A DNA stretch of 23,148 nucleotides from Apostichopus leukothele (lineage: Eukaryota; Echinodermata; Holothuroidea; Aspidochirotida; Stichopodidae), in assembly GCA_010014835.2 (NCBI GenBank), contig JAAAKB020046057.1:1-23148 (forward strand). The letters are read 5' to 3'. This document shows, piece by piece, positions 1 through 9,599 of the stretch. The notes beneath the pieces are model-generated. The model was given only the letters and a program-made list of their open reading frames with translations, had not been told where the DNA came from and made no database searches. Made by a program: the position numbers and the translations under genes. Each line of letters begins with the position of its first letter. Positions within the stretch are counted from its first letter, which is position 1.

Positions 1-559
1 TGGAAGGGGAGGAGGGGGGAGGGGGGGGGGGCCAAGAGGCTAAATCACCTCCTCCCATGGTCCTTACAGCAAGAACCACAAAAATGCTTCATTAAAAATT
101 TTTTTTTTTGGCTTGATTGCATACTGTTGTAGCTACTGTATAATACAATATCCAGCTAGTATATAATACATACAGCCCCATGCAGTAGCTATACATATGC
201 ATATATTATATATATATATGCATAAAGCTCTACATCAGCACACCCATAGACTGTATCATATCTATCCAGGCGCTTGAAGATGAAACTGTTCAAAGGGGAA
301 GGAATTACACATCTAAAGCAGGAGACTGGCGATATCCGAGACAACGGCTATATATCGCAAACACTCTCTCACGTTTATGACAGTAAAAGAAGAAGGAAAA
401 AAAAAGAAGAAGATTATGCAGAACCATTCCTCAAGTGCAATTGATGTACATAATGACTTTTCCTGGTCGTGTGCGTACCGTAGCTCGCAGTTAAGCAGTG
501 ATTTGTTGTAAACTTGCTAGTTAGTCTGCTGATTATATACTACAGATCTTAATTAATGA
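1..559. other. No gene; G-rich start and AT-rich DNA
   Basis: A G-rich stretch occupies about positions 2-31, ending in eleven G; it could form a quadruplex. A TA-rich near-palindrome around TATGCATATA lies at about 193-222. Otherwise I see nothing. Confidence 0.7.
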
Positions 560-1094
560 GAAGAGAGACCGCTGCATCGCCCACCAAGACAATCTCTATA
601 ACTCGGCATCCTCTCGATTGACGTCATTCTGCGGTGGCTCTCTCTGCCGGTGATTATTTTCTTAACGGACGGATAGATGGAGCGTAATATTTGCATTGAT
701 GCGAAGTCGAGCGATTTATGTTTAAACAAAAGAGGTCTCATGCCTGGATTGCGGGGGAAAGGGATTTTTCCAGGTACGTGGAGGGGGTATCTGACCAGAA
801 TTGCCATGCGAGTGCATTCCTAATTACTGCTCGATCACGACAAGATTAGGTGTGCGTTGCGCTGCCGTAGACCGTTTGTCCGAGAGCATGTCGATTTCAA
901 GGTGTGTGGAGACGCTGATTCGAACGAATTATGATAAGCCCTGGATAATGCCTTATTTCGAGGAATTTGCTCGTGGTGTAGATCGCTCGCAGATCTCTCT
1001 CCGTCTCGCGAGAGGCAGAGAGAGAGAGCGTAATAGGACAGCTATTGCAATAGCAATTTACTCAGGATGTGCCAAGGTTGACAGATTGATGTAG
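560..1094. promoter_or_regulatory. CpG-rich promoter-like island
   Basis: CpG density here is clearly above the surrounding AT-rich DNA. It holds a perfect CRE, TGACGTCA, at 619-626 and a perfect TCTCGCGAGA at 1004-1013 next to a GA/CT-rich tract. TCTCGCGAGA is a known element of CpG-island promoters in vertebrates, bound by BANP. Two short frames diverge from about 801-807 (84 codons minus, 97 codons plus), but neither looks like a known protein. Direction of transcription is not clear. Confidence 0.42.
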
Positions 1095-2276
1095 AAAATA
1101 ATGGATTGTAATCAATTGTGTATCATTCATCGGTTAGTAATACTAACGATTTTGCACCGTCTTTATGACACTTAAAATGTGATTGATGTTACAAGAGCTA
1201 TTACCTTTGAAGTTTGATATAAACGGAAAAAAAAAAAAAAAAAATTCTTAGAATATATATAATAGATGGTTTTTTGAAAAATAGTAATGTTAAAGACTGC
1301 TACAATAAAATAGAACAGTGTGCAGATTTTGATCATTTAACAATTTAACCGCCCTTTCTGTCATTTCAATCCTCTCCAAAAATACACCTTAAAATACAAT
1401 CCGAGACTATTTTATCAAGTGCTAGTTTTGATCATGCTTGGCAAGACTTAAAAAAAATGAAATTATACTTAAAAAATACTTTAAAAGGTTCTGCTGTAAA
1501 CTTCAACCCTTGACAAGATACTAATTTATATTAATTAATAAGTTATAAAGTCTGAAATTTCTGACTGGCTAGGTTGTGGTGACTCATGAAACAGTGATAA
1601 AGAACAACAAAACAGCTGTATATATATACTTGATTAACTTTATGTATTTGATGATGCTAGAAAATGAACCCCCCCCCCCCACAAGCGGTCACTCAAGGAT
1701 TATGCAATGTTATGCCCTGTATCTGCGAGCTGTCAACGTTTCTATATGTAGTTTACTGTATAGAAATGATCCGATTTTGTTTTTTCCCAGCAATATAATC
1801 ACTATCTTTTTGCTAGCATTTCTTCTATTGCTACCAATTTACCCATTACATACGGTAACATAAAATGGGACAGAATCTCGAGTATATATTTACTGAGGCC
1901 CCGTGGTAACCTTGGACCACTTCAGCTAGATGTTCACAAAAAGGTAAAGAGCTGGCCTACCGTTTTATGGCAGTTTGCAAACTTTCGAGAATCGATGCAT
2001 GCAATATAGGTCACTGAAAGGTCATTTATTGGGACATAACTAGATACAATATATACAATTATATAATATAATTTCCTAAAGGGAAAAAAATGGAAGACAG
2101 ACATTAAATTAATGCTCTCAAGAACTCTTTCTTAGTTAATACAATGACAAAAACTTAGTAAAATGATTGCTGTAAATTAATTACACTTACAGAAAATTGA
2201 AAACTAAAAGCATTTGCTTCTTTTTTATCTAATCACACATTTTAGAAACAAATTTCTGAAATGAAATCTTCCTTGA
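1095..2276. other. No gene; AT-rich DNA
   Basis: It holds an 18-A run at 1227-1244 and a 12-C run at 1669-1680. The 95-codon plus frame at 1576-1863 crosses the C run and is hydrophobic and low in information, so I do not call it. Confidence 0.65.
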
Positions 2277-2564
2277 ACCAAAAAAAAAAATAAAAATATT
2301 CTGTGTGCAATTTATTACGAAACCAAGGCTCGATTCACTGTTTCAGCCAAAGGAAATCAATATTATGGCTCTTGTTCTTGTCATGGTGTAGGCGGTGTCC
2401 CAATGGGTGCCCTGTATCTGTTAAACACGAGTGGGAGGCAATATATGCGACAAAATTCTCCCTTCTGTTTCCAGAGGCTTCAAATCAGAAGGAAAAAAAA
2501 AAAAATCCAATTTGTCTTGGAGGAGAGATATGCTTGCAAGGTTTACAGTTTCGTAACTTTTTAA
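2277..2564 (+). other. Coding-like segment open in several frames
   Basis: A 95-codon frame from 2277 to a TAA at 2562 is open without a convincing start. It includes YYETKARFTVSAKGNQYYGS, then CSCHGVGGVPMGALYLLN. A second plus frame (2303-2572, GTG start) and a minus frame over the same DNA are also long and protein-like. The segment is more GC-rich than its flanks, which are poly-A runs. It may be an exon, a degraded repeat or chance; the sequence alone does not decide which frame, if any, is used. Confidence 0.22.
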
Positions 2565-3479
2565 TTTTCTAACATGCACGAAGAAGACTTATGTGCAACA
2601 AAAATGTACTTGAAAAGATACCTGGAGTGTGGGTGTATGGATGAATATCAATGAAGTTTGTTGCTGACGGCGAGAATTTGGGAATGACAAAAACAGAGAT
2701 ATGAGGATTTTCTCGAAGGCCAGTACTGTGAAATTTACATCATCGGGTGACATATTCGAATTTGGGGATCGTCAAATGATAATACAGTGTAGGAGCTTTA
2801 CATGACGGAGATGCAGCTGTGCACATGCTTAACTTTGAACGATGGCATTGAGAGGTCAAAAAGAAAAAGGAAAAAATAACCTTGGCACACATTGAACAGA
2901 ACTTTTCCAAAATCAAGGAACAGCTAATGAATGCTTGAAATATTTTGCCAGTTACACGTAATGTCTGCATGGTTGAGTTCTGATTTCAAATTACATAAGT
3001 AAAGTATTCAAAAATACTGAAGAAATCATAATTACTATAATACAATTAGACATAATTTGTAAATATATAGTTATGACCATACAAGTATTGTTTGACTTTA
3101 AAGTCCCTGCATGCGCATGCGTGTCTCGACTATTTCATCTACGTATGTGATATCACGGGTGACTAACTGCTACGTCACTTCCGACATGATCTATGTTATG
3201 AAATATATGCTATATAGTAGGACTGCGTGTCCATCATCATGATCTAACATGTCATATCATCTATATTGTTATCTAGGTAGAAAAGAATGCTGTCTTTGTT
3301 TGTTTAACAATGTCACTTGTGACAGCTACGGTTGAGGGCAAATTAATTCCATGTAGATACCTCATCCCTGGATTACATATGTACAGAAGAAGATAATAAT
3401 TTGAAATATGACTGGTTTTTCCCCGTAACCAGTCTGGGCTACATCCCGCCCGCCATGGTATGAGTAAGAGACGACATAC
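2565..3479. other. No supported gene
   Basis: AT-rich, with the NRF1-like site at 3112 and ACGTCA words near 3172. Short minus frames here show no protein features. Confidence 0.6.
3112..3121. promoter_or_regulatory. NRF1-like site
   Basis: TGCGCATGCG is a near match to the NRF1 palindrome (T/C)GCGCA(T/C)GCGC. It stands in otherwise AT-rich DNA. The single match makes this tentative. Confidence 0.25.
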
Positions 3480-3566
3480 CGTGATAAAGACTGTTTCAAA
3501 CTGTAATAGGGACGCTCGCTCCACTTTATATCGATAATTAGGTTATTGACTTCTGTTAGCATCCTC
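3480..3566 (-). CDS. Candidate 87-nt exon, gene unknown
   Basis: The acceptor CTTCTCTTTACCAG|G has a good pyrimidine tract and the donor TCACG|GTATGT is close to consensus. Between them only one frame is open, phase 2-2, encoding a peptide that includes EVNNLIIDIKWSERPYYSLK. I do not recognise the family. Its phases do not fit the EGF exons. The splice signals are the best outside the EGF array, but no partner exon was identified. Confidence 0.3.
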
Positions 3567-4521
3567 CTGGTAAAGAGAAGTCTGACCAAATTTCTCACGG
3601 GAGGGATGTACGAGGAGAAGACGTCATGTATTTATTGGACCGAGATGGTGGACTGGTATGATGATGATGATGATGGGGGGGATTAAGACATCGTCAATGG
3701 AAGTTAGAAGCACGTTTTAAAAGACACACAGCTTACGTTTGCATGGGGCAATGAGTAATGCATCTTAGCAAAAATGACAGGACGGATTTATGGCGATATA
3801 AATTATGGTTTTTATAAGTTTGTTTGTTTGGCTTGCTTCGGTCGATCACCCGTTGGACTGTTGAAGTTTGAAGTTGTACAGCTTAATCGGATGCATGGAT
3901 ACAGACCTGTGCTATATGTATGCATGCGGTCGACTCGTAAAAAATAAAAAAAAAAATTACTGTGAGATGACGGAACGATGACACCATCTAGCAACGATGG
4001 CAAATTATTAAGTTTCAATTAATATGTTTATATTACAAGTTTCAATTCAGTGGGCTTAAAAGGAAACTGCTGATATGAACTCATTCAGAAATATTCGTAG
4101 GTGATCTATAATTCGGGGAAAGAGTGTAGGAGGACTTAAGGGTCGATCAGAACAGGTATAATGATGTAAGCAGATCGACTGATGTTTATGCTGCACATGA
4201 ACTTGTTAAAGAACCGTAGTACACAATTACACAATTGAACTTGAAATAAGCAGTTCTCACACTAAAGAACAGAAATGTAGCTCAACGTACTTTAATTTTT
4301 TTAATCATCCAACTTTTAAGACAAAAAAACCCTTAATTTCTATATGTATGTTTACTTGTCTGAGTAAAAAACCAACACACTTTCTTACAATTAGAGTGCA
4401 CCTTTGATTCGAGTAAATTACCGAATGTGAAACAATTATTTTCACAAGATGGATGGGAGGAGGGGGATGCCTGCTTGAAGGATCCTGGGGGGTGGGGGTA
4501 GAAGGGTGACATAATCGTTAC
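3567..4521. other. No supported gene
   Basis: An (ATG)n microsatellite at about 3656-3676 is followed by a G run. A pyrimidine-rich tract on the minus strand at about 4480-4503 resembles an acceptor, but only 37 nt would separate it from the donor at 4522, too short for a normal intron. Confidence 0.6.
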
Positions 4522-4650
4522 CTCTTGTGGTTCTCTTAACAAATTTATCGACCACAATAAACGCACTAGATATATTATCAGTTGTATGGTCTGTGACCTT
4601 TGCCGAGAAGAACTTTCTCTTCAGTCCCGATAAAACCCCAAAGGTCAAGT
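4522..4650 (-). CDS. Candidate phase 1-1 exon, possible NTR-like segment
   Basis: A 129-nt open segment lies between acceptor CCCATAG|AC and donor AGAG|GTAACG, phase 1-1. The peptide includes SGLKRKFFSAKVTDHTTDN and SSAFIVVDKFVKRTTR. The pattern KVT, then about 12 residues, then FxVxxxFK is like the first strands of netrin/TIMP-type NTR domains, but no cysteine is present, so this is only a resemblance. The acceptor has a poor pyrimidine tract. Its phase would let it follow EGF exon J, though 11.7 kb away. It could be an unrelated gene or chance. Confidence 0.28.
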
Positions 4651-4695
4651 CTATGGGACTAGATTTGTTGGGGTTTCCTGATTAATTACCAAAGC

Positions 4696-4861
4696 TATAA
4701 AACAGAGAACCTTGATGGTTCATTAACTCCGTTCAGCTTTTGTGTGGGCCTCTTATCAGTCGCTGGAAGCTTGAAGAGAATTAGCCTCGGTCGTGCATAT
4801 CGCTGCCGATATTTCTGGTTATCTACTTTAACCTTTCGGTCGTTTGATTACGTAGGGCTCG
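4696..4861 (+). promoter_or_regulatory. Possible TATA promoter with ATG-free leader exon
   Basis: TATAAAA at 4696-4702 is followed 26 nt later by TTCATT, an initiator-like word, and then by about 140 nt without any ATG. This ends in a very strong donor, CTCG|GTGAGT, at 4861/4862. That is the layout of a non-coding first exon on the plus strand. No second exon was identified, so this rests on short motifs only. Confidence 0.25.
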
Positions 4862-4862
4862 G

Positions 4863-6660
4863 TGAGTCTCGTTTTCAGAAATGTCACGCCGCCGTTAAAA
4901 GGCGGATAATGGTACATTAAATTAACCTCGGAGTGAGACAAGAATATTGAAACCCCTCTGCCCTCCCAGTACATAAACAAGAAGTTTGGTTAGATGTCTA
5001 AAATACAGACCTAGCGCCCTCTATCGGGATTACAATCGTCAAAGTAAATGCTGTGCCGATGAAACTTCATCGGATATGACATCCAAATTCCCATGATGCG
5101 AATCCTAAATCTTCCTTTATTATCATATAACTTAGCAACTTAGCAATGATTTTAAATTATTGCATTGACACGGTACTGCTGTACATATATTTGCCACTTT
5201 GAAATATTTGCCAATATGCTGATAGAAGTCTGCAGGACCGTTTAAACCAAATATGCATGATTTTCATTAATTGCAATTTAAGCTCCAATCTTAATTGATA
5301 GCAAAGCTACAGCCGACCGACATAGCAAGAGCACATTAATTAGTGAGAAGAACTTTGCAATACTCAATTGAATACCTGATTCATTCATTCCCTGTTTTTG
5401 CTCCATTTTCTGATGAACTTCCTGTCTTTGTCTAATCACGAAAAAACATTACCGTACGAACTTTGGAAATCCATCAAAAACCCTCAATGATCTGTTGACT
5501 TAGTGATTTTGTTTTGATTGTAACTAAAACCTGCGTAAGAATCCTTTCCTTGTCCGGGGTTACGCTGCGTACCTACGTCAGCTCTTTCATCCTCCATGCT
5601 GGTGTGTAGTAAACAAAGGTGTCACCATTCTCTAGAACGTTGACACTGCACACCAAAACAAAGTTATATTTAGACACATTGCAAGGTTTCCCCTGATGGT
5701 TACAAATCTGTTACTCTAGATAGATGAGCGAGAAAACTAAAACTAGCCATTGTTCAATTGAAGTGTTGACTTTAACAATTATAAACTATATTTAGAATAT
5801 ATATATACAATGAAGATCAAAATAGAATACTCCAGAAGAAAACAAACTAAAAACTACTGAAAAATTGGAGTTTCTTCTTTAGATACTATAATTGCTACAA
5901 TCTTTTTTGGTCGATGACAGTATTTCGTCACTGTGTGAACTACGTGTCAGTGATTCTTTTTCTTGTGATTTTTTACTGGCTTTTGGAATCTTCACAAAGA
6001 AGAAGAAGAATAAACCAAACAAGAAAACAAAACCTTAAAACCGGTGATACATGATTCAAGGGTTGAGTAACGCCGAGTTGCCAAGACAACGAAGCAATCT
6101 CTGACTTCAATGCTAGGACATCTTTAGTGGTGTACTCATGCATAATAATAGCCTAAGGGTGGGTGTCGAGATCAATGGAGGTAGATTAACGAGATAGCCT
6201 TAATCACAAATTTAGATTTGACCTTGGCCAAGGCTTTATTTTGGTATACTCACTCTACGTCACAACTTTATTTATAAAGGTAAAGCTTCAATATTTGCAT
6301 AAATGGAACTTATGCTAAAACTTTAGAATCACAAAAAAACTTGATGTTGGTGAACATTCAAACAAACTTGAATTGATATGTACATATATGTTTTTGTATT
6401 GGTATATCGATATCTCTGCGAAATTCATAATTTTGTGACATTGAATTCTGATTTATGTCATTATAGGTCCATAATTCTGTGCTGAAGTATGCTACAATTA
6501 AGCGAAGAATGCTTTATGGTTTACTTATTCTTTTCTATCCTCCCTTTAACTGTGACATAGTTTAATATACAATATCATAGCTGGATCACACACCAAAATT
6601 CAGAACTAAATTGAAAATGCATGCAATTACAATAGATACAGTACGGTCAAGCTACAGTAT
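4863..6660. other. No gene; one perfect hairpin
   Basis: CCGATGAA and TTCATCGG, separated by AC, form an 8-bp inverted repeat at 5056-5073. Nothing else is seen besides AT-rich DNA. Confidence 0.65.
5011..5027. promoter_or_regulatory. CTCF-like half match
   Basis: TAGCGCCCTCTATCGG matches the reverse CTCF core (GCGCCCTCTAGTGG) except for two bases in the final block. It is short evidence; CTCF exists in deuterostomes, but use here is unproven. Confidence 0.18.
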
Positions 6661-6817
6661 ACCACATTAGTTAAAATCATACTTATAAGTTCAAACTGTA
6701 CTACATTAGTTCAAACCATACTCCATTAGTTCAAACTGTACTAGCATTAGTTCAAACTATACTACATTAGTTCAAACTACACTACATTAGGTTAAACTAT
6801 ATGACTTATTTCAAACT
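6661..6817 (+). repeat. 20-bp minisatellite, about 8 copies
   Basis: Eight units of 17-21 bp, consensus ACTACATTAGTTCAAACTAT, start at 6661, 6681, 6700, 6720, 6740, 6761, 6781 and 6801. The outer units are more diverged than the inner ones. It has no coding potential and no recognisable function. Confidence 0.92.
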
Positions 6818-7497
6818 AAAAACATGGTCACTCTAAGTTGGAGCTCAAGTATATATACTGTCTCCACTCAGCTGCTACAATAAAAGTAGAATTTCTTCTG
6901 ATCAGAACAGGAGACATTTCCAACTCTGTCATTGCTAAACACAGAAGATTCTTGACCTTTTAAATGTCTAACCTCCCACCCCTTCCCCCTCCAGGCCCCA
7001 TTTCCCTTTCCCACGAGATGGGCATTTCTGACCTGAGACATATTGAACGCTGTCTCAGTACTTCAGACAGTCAATAGGCAACATAGAGGAAACATCTGCA
7101 TGCTATGTAGTGCTAATAACCAACAGCCAGATCTGTGTAACAGCTTAGTTACAAGTGTGGGTGAATATAAAGATGACAATGATCGTAAAGTATCTCCACA
7201 TTAAATTAGTTATTATAATGTATGTACACCAATGTACAAGTGAAACATGCATTTCGCAATGTTATCTGCACATGTCAGCTATTCTGAACGAGTCACATGC
7301 ATGCCAGGCGGCTTTGTACATAATTCCCTACTATCACAAACATGTTTTCATTGCAACATTTTTTTTTTTTCACTTTTAGTTTCTGAACATGACTGACAAT
7401 TGTATATATTACAATCAACTGTCCTGTGATAAGCCGGGGTGGCAAATGATACTATTTATAGACATGATGTAATGATCACTTCATATGACATCAAAAG
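6818..7497. other. No gene; one stem-loop
   Basis: CTGAGACA and TGTCTCAG with a 10-nt loop lie at 7033-7058. A pyrimidine-rich stretch at about 6968-7012 has no exon after it that I can support. Confidence 0.65.
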
Positions 7498-7560
7498 AAG
7501 TAAAAAAAAAAAGATAAAAAAGAAAAGAAAGAAAAGAAATGAAAAGGGAAGGGAAAGTAG
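7498..7560 (+). repeat. A/G polypurine tract
   Basis: An almost pure purine stretch of A runs broken by G. Both strands read open here only because of composition (Lys-rich forward, Phe/Leu-rich reverse). Confidence 0.85.
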
Positions 7561-7670
7561 AAAACTTCCTGAAAAAGTTTGTATCACAATGAAACAAAAA
7601 AGATCGGTTCCTACTTCGTTTAGGTAATTACCGTAATTATGTAGAAAAAAGGGTAAAAAAGAAAATCTGT

Positions 7671-7882
7671 AACATTTCAAAACCATGTTTTCATGGGTAG
7701 GTGGTAAAATGTCTTGCGTACTTCCGTCTAAACATTTTTCTTGGATTTCTCTGAAACATTTCAAAATCATGTTTTCATGGGCAGGTAAAATGTCTTGCAT
7801 ACTTCCGTGTGATAATTGTTTTTCGCCCCCCTGTAATATTTCAAAACCATATTTTCATGGTGATATAAAATGTCTTGTGACA
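7671..7882 (+). repeat. 80-84-bp tandem repeat, 2.6 copies
   Basis: Units start at 7671, 7755 and 7835 with AACATTTCAAAACCATGTTT or close variants, followed by TTTTCATGG and AAAATGTCTTG. The first two are complete and share ACTTCCGT; the third is partial. The array lies at the start of the longest open frame in the window (7685-8104, 139 codons), so the first part of that frame is repeat-derived. Confidence 0.9.
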
Positions 7883-8104
7883 CAAGTTCCAAGTCTCAAC
7901 ATTATAGTTCTGACGGTACCTGCACATGGGAATTATTGTTCCGTTGTGCCAGGAAGTTCAGCCACCCCCAAGGAGTCGTTCATACTGTATATGACTCATG
8001 CTAAATTTATCCATAATTTTTTCCATCCATATAACACAGGATGTGACATAGGGAGATGTATCCTTTATGAGCCAAGTCTAATCTGGATCAAGACGAGGGA
8101 TTAA
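7685..8104 (+). CDS. 139-codon open frame, doubtful hypothetical
   Basis: This is the longest uninterrupted ATG frame in the window. The first ~60 codons are the tandem repeat above, read as FSW(V/A)GGKMSCVLP-like units. The rest includes NIIVLTVPAHGNYCSV and CDIGRCILYEPSLIWIKT, with no known motif. It has no splice context, no signal peptide and ordinary local base composition. A frame this long is mildly unusual at this AT content, but a chance origin is the simplest reading. Confidence 0.12.
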   Translation: MFSWVGGKMSCVLPSKHFSWISLKHFKIMFSWAGKMSCILPCDNCFSPPCNISKPYFHGDIKCLVTQVPSLNIIVLTVPAHGNYCSVVPGSSATPKESFILYMTHAKFIHNFFHPYNTGCDIGRCILYEPSLIWIKTRD

Positions 8105-8969
8105 TAATTGGTTAATTGATTTTCAAGCTCTAAAAGTTAATTATAAGTGTATGTAGGGGGCTCATGCAGTTTGGGATATACAGCACTGGATTACATATAA
8201 GATCCAAAAAAAAGTTGCAGTATTGGGTTAATTATGTAAAAATGTGGGATAATTTAAGAGTACTAATGAAAAAAAAAGGGATGTTAAGAGAACAATAACA
8301 TACTTTCCACACTCTTGTCCCCAAACACTGCATACAACCACCAAAAAGAGAAAAAAATCTGATGGGATTGGATTTATTACCATACCATATTTAAACTCTG
8401 AGTGAACCTTTGTGTTCTAATTAAATCTTAATTGTTGCAATTAAATTGACAAAGTTGCGTGAAATTAATTAGGCAGCCTTTAAATTAATTTACTGTGGTA
8501 CCATATGGACTGAATCCTGTTTGCTAATTCACTCATAAATTATTTAAGTCCCTTAAAAAAAAAAAATGGACAACGATACACTCTGTACATAGAAGTTGCA
8601 GAACTTTCTAACATGATATGAAAAGTCAATCCATATTTAGAATAATTAAAATTGGCAGTTTCGATTTGACTCAATTGCTTTAAATCAAAAATAATTCTCA
8701 ACCTCTCACATTAAGTCCATCAATGACCTGCAGAAGTTATGAGAGCCGATACTAATACAGCTGCTGATTGCATTTTGATCATCAAAAAGACGGTACTCTT
8801 AAATTACTAAATTGTCAGAGTTAAACAAATTTGACATCACACTTTAATAGATGACCCCTGAAGCTGAGGACCAATTATAAATTACCCCCAGGGCTATATA
8901 TATATCTATATAGATATACATACATATAGCATTTGATATGCACCATCATCTCCATCTTCTTCGTCTCAG
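8105..8969. other. No gene; AT-rich DNA
   Basis: I see only A runs and TA-rich self-complementary sequence near 8895-8930. Confidence 0.7.
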
Positions 8970-9086
8970 CTTTTTAAGAGTTCGTATATTTATCTCTTGG
9001 ATCCAGCTGAGTTTGACTACGTCACTAAACCTTCGTCATGTGACTTGCTTGCGTATATATCGAGAAGCATATTGAAGGAATGCTGA
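8970..9086 (+). CDS. Candidate terminal exon, gene unknown
   Basis: A strong acceptor (CATCTTCTTCGTCTCAG|C) is followed by 38 open codons and TGA. The peptide includes IYLLDPAEFDYVTKPSSCD and ends ILKEC. There is no recognised family and no upstream partner. A hairpin with arms CCGTAGT/ACTACGG follows the stop at 9094-9127. The stretch is also unusually rich in CRE- and E-box-like words, so it may be regulatory instead. Confidence 0.18.
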   Translation, partial: LFKSSYIYLLDPAEFDYVTKPSSCDLLAYISRSILKEC

Positions 9087-9362
9087 GCATTAGCCGTAGT
9101 TCTGCCTGCATGGCCGTATGACTACGGTAAATCACGTGTGCTGGGTCACTTCAAATGTTGAGTTATGTGCATCATGTGCCAGTGGGAATGACGTAAATAC
9201 ATGTGTTCATTTATGCTGAGGGGATGCAATGTATAGTATTGCACATCTCTCAAAGCTGGGTTTAAAAATAGCAACTTTGGGATCTAAGCGTTTGGAAATA
9301 CTTGACTCGACTGTAGCTGGCAGTCGCATGACGGATCAAGTGAGTTGCGAGATGCATAAATC
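9087..9362. promoter_or_regulatory. Cluster of E-box and CRE-like words
   Basis: Together with the stretch just upstream, this holds TACGTCAC (9018), GTCATGTGAC (9035), CACGTG (9133) and TGACGTAA (9189), plus the inverted repeat at 9094-9127. This suggests bZIP/bHLH binding. CpG content is above local background. Evidence is by motif only. Confidence 0.25.
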
Positions 9363-9538
9363 TCAATAATTTACGACGGTTCGCGAGATTCGGGTTGTAA
9401 TCGATAATCGCCTTGTACTATTAACGGTATATTTGGAATTGATTTGTAACAGAAACAAAGATCCCCCCAATGAACATACATTGTTTAACACTCCCTCTAA
9501 ACAATCAGAAAGGGACGTACCCTCATTAAAGATGACAA

Positions 9539-9588
9539 TAAGAAAAAAAAGAAAAAAAAAAGGAAAAAAAAAGAAAAAAAAAGAAAGT
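9539..9588 (+). repeat. A(8-10)G polypurine tract
   Basis: Runs of 8-10 A separated by G or GG. The Lys-rich and Phe-rich frames across it are not genes. Confidence 0.9.
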
Positions 9589-9599
9589 GGCATTGATTC

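Noticed and set aside
900-4430. TTCGA words near 919 and 4408 as possible tRNA B boxes
   Set aside because: No GGTTCGANNCC context, A box or acceptor stem could be paired.
7439-7800. Lys-rich plus frame and Phe/Leu-rich minus frame
   Set aside because: Both are products of the A/G polypurine tract and the neighbouring tandem repeat.
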